Assembly: GCA_050300015.1 (NCBI GenBank) | Contig: JBNKWZ010000032.1 | Location: forward strand, 1-64,000 | Direction of reading: 5' to 3' | Length of the DNA stretch: 64,000 bases | From: CAYZQH01 sp050300015 | Lineage (GTDB): Bacteria > Pseudomonadota > Gammaproteobacteria > Pseudomonadales > Cellvibrionaceae | Part shown: positions 1 to 8,416 of the stretch, piece by piece | How positions within the stretch are numbered: the first letter of the stretch is position 1 | Layout of the letters: every line of letters starts with the position of its first letter | Notes under the pieces: generated by a model | Databases searched by the model: none | Told to the model about the DNA's origin: nothing | Seen by the model: the letters and a program-made list of their open reading frames with translations, nothing else | Program-made: the position numbers and the translations under genes

Positions 1-150
1 AGTCAATGTGAAGTGAGAAAAGCTGTCAGGCGATTGAATACTCGGCCAAGAAAAACATTAAGTTACAAGACGCCAAACCAGCGGTGGATGGAAATGGCGG
101 CTTGAATAAACGGGTGATGCACTTCGGATTTGAATCCGCGCGAAATTAAG
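1..150 (+). mobile_element. 3' end of an IS30-family insertion sequence (partial)
   Basis: The window opens inside a reading frame (bases 1-105, stop TGA at 103-105) whose 34 residues contain LNTRPRKTLSYKTPN. This is the conserved C-terminal signature of IS30-family DDE transposases (typically LN-RPRK-L-Y-TP). The bases after the stop, up to about 145, include the TGCACTTCGGATTTGAA-type sequence usual for IS30 terminal inverted repeats. Only the end of the element is visible, so I cannot say whether the copy is intact. The right boundary is approximate. Confidence 0.75.
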
Positions 151-166
151 AAAGCGTTCTTTAAAG

Positions 167-1426
167 TTATTCGACATAAATAGCTCTAAAGTCGTTCACA
201 TTGGTGCGAGTAGGGCCTGTGATTAGCAGTGCACCCAGAGCACTGAAAAAGCCATAGCCGTCGTTGTTGTTCAAGGATGCTTCGGTACTCAACCCTAAAT
301 CTAAGGCCTTTTCGTAACTGCTGGGGGTAAGCAGTGCGCCGGCATTGTCTTCTGAGCCGTCAATGCCATCGGTGTCTGCCGCTAGCGCATAAATTCCTGG
401 TGCTCCTTTTAAGCAATTGGCCAGCGCCAGCAGGAATTCTGCATTTCTACCTCCTCTGCCGTTGCCTTTGAGAGTGACCGTAGTTTCGCCACCGGATAAA
501 ATGACACAGGGGCGTTTAACGGGTTCATCATATTGCTGTACAAATTGCGCAATGCCCGCCATGACCTTGGCAACTTCACGTGCTTCACCCTCGATGGTGT
601 CTCCCAAAACTAAAGGGGTCACGCCGCAAGCTCGGGCATGTTGGGCTGCGGCATCAAGCGCTTGCTTGGGCGTGGCGATTAATTGATAGCGTGTTAAATC
701 GGAGGGGAGAGCCTCTGGCTTTGGAGTTTCCGACTCAGGTGAGCGCAGCCAGTCGAGTACGGAATCTGGCACGGCTATGCCATATCGGGTGAGTATTTGA
801 ATGGCTTCGGCGCTGGTGGTGGGGTCGGCCACCGAGGGACCTGAGGCGATGACACTGGGATCATCACCCGGTACATCAGAGATGGCCAAGGTAATCATCT
901 TTGCGGGTAGACAGCTTAACGCTAGCCGCCCCCCTTTAATGGCCGACAGGTGTTTGCGTACGCAATTCATCTCGTCAATGGCTGCCCCAGAGGCCAGCAA
1001 GGCCTTATTGATGGCTTTTTTTTGATCCAGAGTAATGCCTGGCGCGGGTAGTGATAGGAGTGAAGATCCGCCACCCGAGAGGAGAAAAAATACGGTGTGA
1101 GACGCGGTGAGATCGCTGACCAAATTCAGAATTTTGCGCGCAGCCTTTTCGCCGGCGTCATCGGGTACAGGGTGTGACGCTTCGACCACTTCAATATGCT
1201 CGCATCGCTCTCCATGACCGTAGCGCGTTACCACGGTTCCAGTGATTTTGCCGCTCCAAGCTTTTTCGAACGCTTTTGCCATGGCCGCGGCCCCTTTACC
1301 TGCACCAATGACCACGGCTGGGCCAGAGCGGTCTTCCGGTAGGTATTGCTCGAGTGTCGCACGTGGGTGGGAGGCCTCCACGGCGGCACTGAACAGCTGA
1401 TGCAAAAAGCTGGGTTTGTCGAGCAT
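167..1426 (-). CDS. Glycerate 2-kinase, MOFRL/GckA-TtuD family
   Basis: Cytoplasmic kinase of 419 residues predicted to phosphorylate D-glycerate to 2-phosphoglycerate, the last step of glyoxylate/tartronate or hydroxypyruvate use. The N-terminal half has the glycine-rich VVIGAGKGAAAMAKA and FFLLSGGGSSLL motifs of the DUF4147 domain. The C-terminal half carries the MOFRL domain with LSGGETTVTLKGNGRGGRN and a TDGIDG motif, all typical of the family and at full length. The frame extends upstream to a GTG at 1459, but the ATG at 1426 has an AGGGGA ribosome site and is preferred. It stands alone: the upstream neighbour on the same strand is over 290 bases away, and an IS30 end lies just downstream. 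Confidence 0.9.
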   Translation of the reverse strand: MLDKPSFLHQLFSAAVEASHPRATLEQYLPEDRSGPAVVIGAGKGAAAMAKAFEKAWSGKITGTVVTRYGHGERCEHIEVVEASHPVPDDAGEKAARKILNLVSDLTASHTVFFLLSGGGSSLLSLPAPGITLDQKKAINKALLASGAAIDEMNCVRKHLSAIKGGRLALSCLPAKMITLAISDVPGDDPSVIASGPSVADPTTSAEAIQILTRYGIAVPDSVLDWLRSPESETPKPEALPSDLTRYQLIATPKQALDAAAQHARACGVTPLVLGDTIEGEAREVAKVMAGIAQFVQQYDEPVKRPCVILSGGETTVTLKGNGRGGRNAEFLLALANCLKGAPGIYALAADTDGIDGSEDNAGALLTPSSYEKALDLGLSTEASLNNNDGYGFFSALGALLITGPTRTNVNDFRAIYVE

Positions 1427-1630
1427 GGTTTGTCCCCTGAATTCAGTCGTTGTTATCACCCGATCCTGACTATCCTACTTCAAAATGAGGCTCGCAGTTA
1501 ATTAGGATTGTGATCGTTGATGCTGCAAAAATCGGGCAAAGATTAAAATGCCAGGAGGTCGTTACGCATGGCGTGTCGACTTGATGGGGGCGTTGAGTGC
1601 TTTGGGAGCGGTTTAGCCTGAGGCAGGCCT

Positions 1631-1656
1631 ACGGGCACCTTCAGTGGCTTGCCCGT
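1631..1656 (-). terminator. Stem-loop downstream of the sigma/anti-sigma pair
   Basis: ACGGGCA and TGCCCGT form a perfect 7-bp stem, with an inner CC/GG extension around a short loop, about 65 bases past the chrR stop codon. There is no clear T tract, so it could be a processing or pause hairpin instead of an intrinsic terminator. Confidence 0.3.
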
Positions 1657-1719
1657 GTGGGGTGCGTTGATACCGTGTTCCTGAACCACACGGAGCCCCC
1701 GAAAACCCATTTTAGACGG

Positions 1720-2448
1720 TTAAGAGGGGTGAATTCTCAAGAAGGGGTTGATCAACTTGCCAAGGGGCCCGGTAAGCGCTACGGGCGCTGTGCTCGCGGC
1801 CAAGCATAGGCAATCTTCATTTTGAGTTGCTGTAGGACAGTGCACCTGTCCAGGTTCGCGCACCAAAAAGTCGCCCGCTTTGTAGACGCCGTCCTCGTCT
1901 GAAAAACTGCCCTTCAACACCAAGGTCAGCTCCAAGCCTTTGTGTCCATGCTCAAACACTTTGCCGCCTTGTTTGATGTTGTGTAGTGCGACTTCGTACT
2001 GGTCTTGGCCTAGGGCTAACCGAGCGATTTTGTGGTGCTTGTTCAATGATCGCCAGCGGTACCCCGATAAATGTGACAAATTTTTGCGCACGGCCTTTGG
2101 AAGCTCTTCAAGCAATGGCTCAGGTTTTGCGGCCCTGGGAGGCGTCGGCTGCGCCGGGGTTAACTTGTTATTAACGTCGATGGCGGCGCCTTCTAATAGA
2201 CTGTGGCCTGTGTCGCCTTGCGCTTCTATTCGGGCCAGGGCTCTCGCCAAGGCATCGTCGTTGAGTGCCACTTTGGGGGCTTCATATAGCAGCTGGCCCC
2301 CTAGGGTGTTGAGCTCTGTTATGCGCGCTTTACACTTATGGCAGTATTGTAAGTGGCAGGATATCAGTAGGCTGATCGCCCAATCGCTGGCGCCAGCACT
2401 GTATTCTGCAAGGTAATTATCATCAGGGTGGTGAGTAATTGGCATCAC
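1720..2448 (-). CDS. chrR: ChrR-family zinc-dependent anti-sigma factor
   Basis: A 242-residue protein predicted to bind and silence the ECF sigma factor encoded just upstream, releasing it under singlet-oxygen or related stress. The N-terminal zinc anti-sigma domain shows His6/His7 and the HX3CX2C motif (His32, Cys36, Cys39). The C-terminal cupin domain (about residues 135-225) has metal-ligand-like positions in FEHGHKGLELTLVLKG and PGQVHCPTA, as in Rhodobacter ChrR. The gene overlaps the sigma stop codon by about 4 bases, indicating translational coupling. A decayed copy of its cupin coding region lies at 9398-9572. Confidence 0.9.
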   Translation of the reverse strand: MMPITHHPDDNYLAEYSAGASDWAISLLISCHLQYCHKCKARITELNTLGGQLLYEAPKVALNDDALARALARIEAQGDTGHSLLEGAAIDVNNKLTPAQPTPPRAAKPEPLLEELPKAVRKNLSHLSGYRWRSLNKHHKIARLALGQDQYEVALHNIKQGGKVFEHGHKGLELTLVLKGSFSDEDGVYKAGDFLVREPGQVHCPTATQNEDCLCLAASTAPVALTGPLGKLINPFLRIHPS

Positions 2449-3035
2449 ACTCGCCCTCCTAGATGGGTTTGAAGTTTCTTAAGTCCCATCCGTACTCTGG
2501 ATTTCACTGTACCCAGGGGGAGACCGGTTTCTTGAGCGATTTCGCTGTGGGATTTGCCCTGCATATACACCTGTGTGAGTGCCTGGCGTTGTTCATTGGG
2601 CAGTTCGTCTATGGCCGTGGCAACGTGCGCTTGGTTCCTGCTGGCTTGCAGCCGAACAAGGGGCAAATTGTCTTGGTCTTCGTCCCACAGGTCTTCCGCT
2701 ACCAACGTCTCTGCCTGGTTGTAGTGTCGACCCATGCGGCGCAGCATGTCTATGCGGCAATTACGCATCATCGTGAACACCCAAGTGCTGGCTGCGGCTT
2801 TCTTTGGGTCAAAGTCCTTGGCTTTCAGCCAAATTTTGAGCATCACTTCTTGAACCAGTTCTTCCGCGGCTTCGTCCGGCAGACCTTGCTGGCTCTGCGA
2901 CAGACAAAAGCCCTTAATCAGTGGGCCAAAGTGCGCAAAAAGAGCAGCATAGGCTGTTTGGTCTTGGTGTTTGCCAACGCGCTCCAGCAATTGTGACCAG
3001 TTGTCGTCCCTTACTTCGGTTTTGGCTGTCGTCAT
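2445..3035 (-). CDS. rpoE: ECF RNA polymerase sigma factor (RpoE/ECF11-like, ChrR partner)
   Basis: About 196 residues. Region 2 (AAEELVQEVMLKIW, then STWVFTMMRNCRIDMLRR) and region 4 (ELPNEQRQALTQVYMQGKSHSEIAQETGLPLGTVKSRV) are complete, and there is no extra domain. Pairing with a downstream ChrR-type anti-sigma places it in the ECF11/RpoE group, which in Rhodobacter directs the singlet-oxygen response. The ATG at 3035 follows an AGGT-type site and gives the usual length; an in-frame ATG at 3083 has a poorer site. A candidate autoregulatory promoter lies at 3115-3142. The divergent operon beginning at 3236 is the likely main target. Confidence 0.88.
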   Translation of the reverse strand: MTTAKTEVRDDNWSQLLERVGKHQDQTAYAALFAHFGPLIKGFCLSQSQQGLPDEAAEELVQEVMLKIWLKAKDFDPKKAAASTWVFTMMRNCRIDMLRRMGRHYNQAETLVAEDLWDEDQDNLPLVRLQASRNQAHVATAIDELPNEQRQALTQVYMQGKSHSEIAQETGLPLGTVKSRVRMGLKKLQTHLGGRV

Positions 3036-3114
3036 AGAAGACCTTTTGATAGCAGACACGGTGGTAGCGGGCACGGATTTCATGAATGTTCACGTTGCTT
3101 GGTGGTTTCGCAAT

Positions 3115-3142
3115 AATACGAGACGACCTCATCATTGGATCA
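3115..3142 (-). promoter_or_regulatory. Candidate ECF (RpoE/ChrR-type) promoter of the sigma gene
   Basis: Read on the minus strand: TGATCC (-35), 16-base spacer, CGTATT (-10). TGATCC is the -35 element known for RpoE/ECF11 promoters. The divergent promoter at 3181-3208 has the same spacing and the same CGTA core, which supports both assignments. Confidence 0.6.
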
Positions 3143-3180
3143 TTTTACGCTCGAATACGCAAAGGACCCTTCGGTGGTGT

Positions 3181-3208
3181 TAATCCAGTTTTACCCGAGA
3201 CTCGTAAA
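3181..3208 (+). promoter_or_regulatory. Candidate ECF promoter of the lipid/stress operon
   Basis: TAATCC, 16-base spacer, CGTAAA, ending 28 bases before the first gene of the operon. It mirrors the candidate promoter of the adjacent sigma gene (TGATCC, 16 bases, CGTATT). Confidence 0.55.
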
Positions 3209-3235
3209 AGAGTTATCAACCAGTGAAAAGCGACT

Positions 3236-3661
3236 ATGCGAATTATTGAAGACTTTCTAGACCTGTATCGTGAACTAGACGCCGATACTCCCAAAAGGTT
3301 GGGCGCAGTGTACTCGGAAACCGTGCATTTCAAAGACCCCGTTCATAGCGTCATGGGCTTGCCAGCGCTTCAGCGATACTTTACGGAAGTGTCTGAGCAC
3401 TTAGTATTTTGCCGGTTTGAGTTTTTAACGGTGGAAGCGAACGAGCACACAGCATTTTTACGTTGGACTATGTCTTACAGCCATCCGCGCCTGGCGGCAG
3501 GCCGTGCATTGGCGCTCAATGGTGCCAGTTACCTACGTGGTGACGAGAAAATTGAATACCACGAAGACTACTACGATCTTGGCGCTATGGTATATGAGCA
3601 CGTGCCCATTCTGGGACGTTTGGTGAGTCACCTTAAGCATGGTATGTCCACCAATAGGTGA
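3236..3661 (+). CDS. SnoaL-like/NTF2-fold small protein
   Basis: A 141-residue cytoplasmic protein. It begins with a helix (RIIEDFLDLYRELDADTPKRL) followed by YSETVHFKDPVHSVMGLPALQRYF. That pattern of an N-terminal helix and then an F-x-DP motif is characteristic of NTF2/SnoaL folds, which act as small enzymes or ligand binders. It is the first gene of an operon running to 9164 and sits behind a candidate ECF promoter. SnoaL-like proteins commonly accompany the SDR/FAD oxidoreductase/DUF1365/Cfa set in RpoE-ChrR regulons. The substrate cannot be told from sequence. Confidence 0.8.
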   Translation: MRIIEDFLDLYRELDADTPKRLGAVYSETVHFKDPVHSVMGLPALQRYFTEVSEHLVFCRFEFLTVEANEHTAFLRWTMSYSHPRLAAGRALALNGASYLRGDEKIEYHEDYYDLGAMVYEHVPILGRLVSHLKHGMSTNR

Positions 3662-3724
3662 CTGTACTTTTAACTCTGTGAAGAGTGTCAATCGGCAGTA
3701 TGGCCAAGAGAGTTAGGTAACGTT

Positions 3725-4525
3725 ATGGATTATAAAGCACGTTGTATTTGGGTAGTGGGAGCCAGTAGTGGTATCGGTCGGGCGCTGGCGCACCATTTGG
3801 CAAACGAAGGCAATTTTGTGATCGCCAGCGCCCGCAGGCGCGAAGCTTTGGACGAGTTGGCGCTAGGCGCCAAAGGTAGAATTAAACCCTTAACTTTGGA
3901 TGTGACATGTGATGCTGAAGCTTTGACTCAAGCCCGCCAGCGCATGATTGAGGTAACCGATTACTTGGATGCCATTATCTACTGTGCCGGGGTGTGTGAG
4001 TATGAGGATTCGTTAAGTCTGGATTTTGAGAAGTATCAGCGGGCGATGGACGTGAATATGCTTGGGGCCGTTAAGATGTTACACATCGGCTTGCCCTTGT
4101 TGAAGCGTTCATCGATTACGCCCCAGGTGGCACTGGTGGGTAGCCTCTCCAGCGTGGTCGGGTTTCCCCGCGCAGAGGCCTATGGCGCATCAAAAGCGGC
4201 TTTGGAATATTTTGCATGGTCTTTAAAAGCCGATTGTGCAAACTTGCCAGTTGATATTCGTCTGATACGTCCGGGGTTTGTGGAGACCCCCATGACCGCG
4301 CAAAATGACTTTGCCATGCCGTGGGCGATGACGCCCGAGCAAGCCGCAAAAGCCATTGTCAAAGGCTTGCGAGGCAAGTCTTTTGTTGTGGATTTCCCCT
4401 GGCGTTTGAGTGCACTGTTAGGGCTGTTCAAGCGCTGTCCGTTCATATGGTTCCGTTTTTTTGCGCCAAAAATGACGCGTCACCAAGCTAAGCATTGGTC
4501 TTATGACCAAAAATTCCTTCGCTAA
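3725..4525 (+). CDS. Short-chain dehydrogenase/reductase (SDR)
   Basis: A 266-residue NAD(P)-dependent oxidoreductase with a classical Rossmann fold. The cofactor motif GASSGIG is at residues 12-18, the NAG-like position reads CAG, and a catalytic Ser precedes the YGASK (YxxxK) motif near residue 155. The C-terminal tail is basic and hydrophobic (PWRLSALLGLFKRCPFIWFRFFAP), suggesting peripheral membrane association, which suits a lipid substrate. It is the second gene of the lipid/stress operon, 63 bases after the SnoaL-like gene and 30 bases before the FAD enzyme. Its substrate is not known. Confidence 0.88.
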   Translation: MDYKARCIWVVGASSGIGRALAHHLANEGNFVIASARRREALDELALGAKGRIKPLTLDVTCDAEALTQARQRMIEVTDYLDAIIYCAGVCEYEDSLSLDFEKYQRAMDVNMLGAVKMLHIGLPLLKRSSITPQVALVGSLSSVVGFPRAEAYGASKAALEYFAWSLKADCANLPVDIRLIRPGFVETPMTAQNDFAMPWAMTPEQAAKAIVKGLRGKSFVVDFPWRLSALLGLFKRCPFIWFRFFAPKMTRHQAKHWSYDQKFLR

Positions 4526-4555
4526 ACAGCAGAGTAAACAAGGTCAATTGGTATT

Positions 4556-5800
4556 ATGCGTATCGCCATTGTTGGGTCGGGTATTTCAGGGCTAACAGCA
4601 GCCTATTTGTTGCACGCTAAGCACGAGGTCACCGTGTTTGAGGCAAATGACGAAATCGGTGGCCATACCGCCACAAAAACAATTGAGGTGGCAGAAAAAG
4701 AATACGCAATCGACACCGGTTTTATTGTCTACAACGATTGGACGTATCCAAATTTTATTCGCCTAATGGCGCAGTTGGGAGTAGAGAGCGCGCCCACGGA
4801 TATGGGATTTAGTGTCTTTAAAACGGATGGGTCTTTTTACTATGCGGGCAATAACCTCAGTACATTATTTGCGAAACGCAGCTTATTGTTTTCCAAGACT
4901 CACTGGCAACTGCTGTTGGATATCGTGCGGTTTAACCGACAGTCGGTACGCGATTGGCAATCGGGGCAACTCACCGCGGAGGAAACCCTAGGGCAATATC
5001 TTCAGCGTCACGGTTTTAGTCAATCCTTTTGTGATCATTATCTGGTGCCGATGGGTGCTGCCATTTGGTCGTCATCTACTGAAAATATGCAGCTTTTCCC
5101 AGTTAAGTTTTTTGTGGAATTTTTCTTTAATCATGGCTTGTTGAACATTGTTAACCGACCTCAGTGGCGCGTGATCAAAGGTGGCTCTCGAACTTACCTT
5201 GCACCACTGACGCAAGGGTTTCGCCAAAACATTCGCGTATCAGAACCGGTGTTATCCATTACCCGGGGTTCTGAATATGTCACCATTATCACTCCCAAAG
5301 GCACATTTGATTTTGACCATGTGGTGTGTGCTGGCCACTCCGACCAAACGCTCAAACTATTAAATGATGCGTCTCCCAAAGAGCAAGCGGTGCTAGGGAG
5401 TATCGGCTACCAGCAAAACGCCGTCACGTTGCATACAGATACCCGTTGGCTACCCGCTTCTAGGCGGGCGTGGGCGAGTTGGAATTATTGTTTGCGCGAA
5501 GATGCCCGTCAACCACCAGTGCTCACTTACAATATGAATATTTTGCAGGGACTCCAAAGCGAGACGACTTTCTGCGTCACGTTAAATGCCAAAGACAAAA
5601 TTGCGAGCGATTGTGTGCTTGGTCAGTATGAATACGCGCATCCGGTTTTCAGTGAATCTGCAATGAAGGCTCAGTCGCAATGGGCAGAGATCAATCAGGG
5701 GCGCACCTCGTTTTGTGGGGCCTATTGGTTGAATGGTTTTCATGAGGACGGCGTGGTGAGCGCCATTCGTGTGGCCAGGGGGCTCGGGGTGGAATTTTAG
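4556..5800 (+). CDS. FAD-dependent amine-oxidase-like oxidoreductase (NAD(P)-binding, desaturase-like)
   Basis: A 414-residue flavoprotein. It starts with the dinucleotide-binding motif GSGISG followed by an acidic strand end (FEANDEIGGHT), as in amine oxidases, phytoene desaturases and protoporphyrinogen oxidases. Length and domain order match the family that is almost always followed by a DUF1365 gene and a cyclopropane-fatty-acid synthase homologue. That conserved trio suggests oxidation or desaturation of acyl chains of membrane lipids, but the reaction has not been assigned here. The next gene starts one base after its stop codon. Confidence 0.87.
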   Translation: MRIAIVGSGISGLTAAYLLHAKHEVTVFEANDEIGGHTATKTIEVAEKEYAIDTGFIVYNDWTYPNFIRLMAQLGVESAPTDMGFSVFKTDGSFYYAGNNLSTLFAKRSLLFSKTHWQLLLDIVRFNRQSVRDWQSGQLTAEETLGQYLQRHGFSQSFCDHYLVPMGAAIWSSSTENMQLFPVKFFVEFFFNHGLLNIVNRPQWRVIKGGSRTYLAPLTQGFRQNIRVSEPVLSITRGSEYVTIITPKGTFDFDHVVCAGHSDQTLKLLNDASPKEQAVLGSIGYQQNAVTLHTDTRWLPASRRAWASWNYCLREDARQPPVLTYNMNILQGLQSETTFCVTLNAKDKIASDCVLGQYEYAHPVFSESAMKAQSQWAEINQGRTSFCGAYWLNGFHEDGVVSAIRVARGLGVEF

Positions 5801-5801
5801 A

Positions 5802-6569
5802 ATGCGCAGCGCATTGTACCGAGGCACACTCGAGCACACACGGGTGCAACCGCACGTGCACCGGTTTGAGTACGGTGTTTTTATGGTTTACGCCCACTTG
5901 GATGAGGTGGAAGCGCTGTGTGCAAAAAGTTTTTTGTGGACCACAAGGGTCAAAGGATGGTTTGCAGCTTTTTACCGCAAGGATTTTCATGGTAACCCCG
6001 AGCAGCCTCTGGCCGAGGCCGTCAAACAAACCGTATATGAGCGCACGGGAAAGTGCATCGACGGCGATATCTACATGTTGGCAAACTGGCGTTACTTTGG
6101 CTTCAATATGAACCCCTTGGTGACCTACTACTGTTTTAATCAGGGCGATACTCACCCGAGAGCAATACTAGCGGAGGTGACCAATACGCCGTGGCGCGAA
6201 CGGCATGCCTATGTGCTTGATTGTGATCCCAAGACTGCCATGCAAAAACATCAATTTGATAAAAAGATGCACGTGTCTCCTTTTAACGGTATGGATAGCC
6301 AGTATCGTTGGAGCAGTGATACACCCGGGCAAAGTCTTCGTATAACGCTAGAGAATTTACGGGATGGTAGGCCCTATTTTAACGCCCAGTTAAAGTTAGA
6401 TAGAGTGCCAATTAGCGCAAAATCGCTGGCGAAAATACTGGTGCAGTACCCTTGGATGTCCTTAAAAGCCGGTGCCGCCATTTATTGGGAGGCTCTGAAA
6501 CTTTGGTTGAAAAGGGTGCCGGTGTACAACCATCCAGAAAAAGTTGTGAAGACACAAGACCACCTGTAG
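5802..6569 (+). CDS. DUF1365 family protein
   Basis: A 255-residue protein of the DUF1365 family, recognised by RSALYRGTLEHTRVQPHVHRFEYGVFMVY at the N-terminus, NWRYFGFNMNPLVTYYCF in the middle and KKMHVSPFNGMDSQYRW towards the C-terminus. An upstream start at 5769 exists in frame, but the ATG at 5802 begins the conserved domain and follows the FAD enzyme stop directly. The family is uncharacterised biochemically. Its constant place between the FAD oxidoreductase and the Cfa-like methyltransferase implies a role in the same lipid modification. Confidence 0.88.
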   Translation: MRSALYRGTLEHTRVQPHVHRFEYGVFMVYAHLDEVEALCAKSFLWTTRVKGWFAAFYRKDFHGNPEQPLAEAVKQTVYERTGKCIDGDIYMLANWRYFGFNMNPLVTYYCFNQGDTHPRAILAEVTNTPWRERHAYVLDCDPKTAMQKHQFDKKMHVSPFNGMDSQYRWSSDTPGQSLRITLENLRDGRPYFNAQLKLDRVPISAKSLAKILVQYPWMSLKAGAAIYWEALKLWLKRVPVYNHPEKVVKTQDHL

Positions 6570-6620
6570 GGCGGGCCGATAAGGTGTTTTAAGTCTCAAA
6601 CTCATCCGTAAGGAGTCAGA

Positions 6621-7883
6621 ATGAAATCGATTGCAGTTGCCAGCGGCTATTCACAGCTTAAACGCAATGGGGTGTTAGACCATTGGGCGCGCAAATTGTT
6701 GTTCAAGGTGCTCGGCAACCTTACGGTAGGCCAACTTGTGATTCACGATCGTGGCAATGTGTATACCTTCGGAACGGCTGATAAAACCAGTGATATTCAC
6801 GCCACGATTCACGTCCATAATACTGCCGCTTACAGACAAGTCTTACTTGGCGGGACCATTGGTTCTGGAGAAGCCTATATGCAAGGTGCATGGACCTCTC
6901 CTGATGTACTACAAGTGATTCGAATATTTGTGGCCAACATGAATGTGATTGAAAGCATGGACAGCTATTGGAGCCGGCTTGCCAACGCCTTTAATGCAAT
7001 CAAACACCGGTTTCGCAAAAACTCAAAGTTGATGGCGCGTAAAAATATTGCCGCACACTATGATCTGGGTAATACCTTTTACCAAAGTTTTCTGGATGAA
7101 ACCATGATGTATTCGTCTGCCATATTTGATTCAGAAGATACCCCTCTAGTAAGCGCTTCGACTGAAAAAATGCGTGCAATCTGTCGTCAGTTGGCGCTGA
7201 CGGATGAAGATGATGTTTTAGAAATTGGCTCTGGATGGGGTGGGATGGCTATTTACATGGCAAAAAATTACGGTTGTCGTGTCACATCAGTCACTTTATC
7301 TGAGGAACAGTATCGTTACGCCACGGAGTGGGCAGAGCGAGAGCAGGTTTCTGATTTGGTTTCTTTTATGATTAAAGATTATCGTGATGTGGAGGGCAGT
7401 TTTGACAAGATCGTATCCATTGAAATGATTGAAGCCGTCGGTTACCAGTACTTCGACAGTTTTTTTCGGCAATGCTCACAAAGGTTGAATCCCAATGGGC
7501 GTATGGCCATTCAAGCGATCACGATTGCAGATCAACGCTTTGAACGAGAAAAGGACAACGCCGATTTTATTCAGACGTATATTTTCCCAGGAGGGTGTTT
7601 GCCGTCGGTTACTGCTTTAACCCACAGTATGGCCAAAAGTTCTGATTTTCAATTGGTTAAACTGACCGATATCGGTTTGCATTATGCGCGCACCTTGAAC
7701 CACTGGCGTGAACGATTTTGGCACAATATCGATACGGTTAAGGCCTTGGGTTATGAAGAGCGTTTTATTCGAATGTGGGATTTTTACCTGGCGTATTGTG
7801 AGGGAGGATTTCGAGAAAGGGTGATCAGCACTGTGCAGTTGGTATTTTCGAAACCGCAATGTACTTGGCAAGACAAACCTTAA
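6621..7883 (+). CDS. Cyclopropane-fatty-acyl-phospholipid synthase family methyltransferase
   Basis: A 420-residue SAM-dependent enzyme of the CfaS type, acting on double bonds of phospholipid acyl chains at the membrane surface. It has an N-terminal lipid-binding domain (about residues 1-130). The methyltransferase domain follows: AAHYDLGNTFYQSFLDETMMYSSAIF, the SAM motif VLEIGSGWGG, and SIEMIEAVGYQYFDSFF, which are typical landmarks. An AAGGAG site precedes the ATG. Its place in an RpoE/ChrR-type operon resembles Rhodobacter, where Cfa-like genes belong to the singlet-oxygen regulon. The product could be cyclopropane or another methylated acyl chain. The stop overlaps the next gene. Confidence 0.9.
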   Translation: MKSIAVASGYSQLKRNGVLDHWARKLLFKVLGNLTVGQLVIHDRGNVYTFGTADKTSDIHATIHVHNTAAYRQVLLGGTIGSGEAYMQGAWTSPDVLQVIRIFVANMNVIESMDSYWSRLANAFNAIKHRFRKNSKLMARKNIAAHYDLGNTFYQSFLDETMMYSSAIFDSEDTPLVSASTEKMRAICRQLALTDEDDVLEIGSGWGGMAIYMAKNYGCRVTSVTLSEEQYRYATEWAEREQVSDLVSFMIKDYRDVEGSFDKIVSIEMIEAVGYQYFDSFFRQCSQRLNPNGRMAIQAITIADQRFEREKDNADFIQTYIFPGGCLPSVTALTHSMAKSSDFQLVKLTDIGLHYARTLNHWRERFWHNIDTVKALGYEERFIRMWDFYLAYCEGGFRERVISTVQLVFSKPQCTWQDKP

Positions 7884-8416
7884 ACCCAGTGGTCGTCATT
7901 TATGTGGCGATGGTTGTCGCCTTTAATGTGGCCTGGTATGTAATGTTGGCCCATCCGCATATGGCAGTGGCTAGCCTATTGGCCTTGCTAGGGTTGCACC
8001 TAACCATTTTATGGTTGAGCTACGGTTCAGTAAAGTGTCTTGGACGCCAGTTGTTGTGGGGGGCGGCTGTGGCTTTGCTGGGTGGATTGATAGAGACCGT
8101 ATTTTTTATGGTAGGCGTTTGGCACAGCCTGTCTGGTGAGCCTGTGTCCATGGCACCATTTTGGTTGGTGTGTATCTGGTGGGGATTTTCTTGCTTGTTT
8201 GGCAATGTGTTTGCGTTTTTAGCATCAAAACCTGCCTATTACGCCTGTATCTGCGGTGCGGGTTTTTGCTTGAGTTACTGGTTGGGGGCGAACCTTAGTA
8301 GCAGTGTCTCTCTGGCTTCGCCTATTGTGGTTTCGCTCGGCATCATTGCGGCGGTATGGTCAGTGTTGTTACCTATTCTTGTTAGAGTACATACAAAGTA
8401 TGTGGCGCAAGCTTAA
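7859..8416 (+). CDS. DUF2878 family inner-membrane protein
   Basis: A 185-residue, very hydrophobic protein with about six membrane segments (for example VVVIYVAMVVAFNVAWYVML and MAVASLLALLGLHLTILWLSY). It fits the DUF2878 family, which is regularly found next to the Cfa/DUF1365 set. It overlaps the end of the Cfa-like gene by 25 bases and the next gene by 17 bases, so the three are translationally coupled. Function unknown; a role in transporting or presenting the modified lipid is only a guess. Confidence 0.8.
   Translation: MYLARQTLNPVVVIYVAMVVAFNVAWYVMLAHPHMAVASLLALLGLHLTILWLSYGSVKCLGRQLLWGAAVALLGGLIETVFFMVGVWHSLSGEPVSMAPFWLVCIWWGFSCLFGNVFAFLASKPAYYACICGAGFCLSYWLGANLSSSVSLASPIVVSLGIIAAVWSVLLPILVRVHTKYVAQA

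Noticed and set aside
48..150. The short CGGATTTGAATCCG palindrome near 124-137 as a terminator for the glycerate kinase gene.
   Set aside because: It fits better as part of the IS30 terminal repeat and has no T tract.
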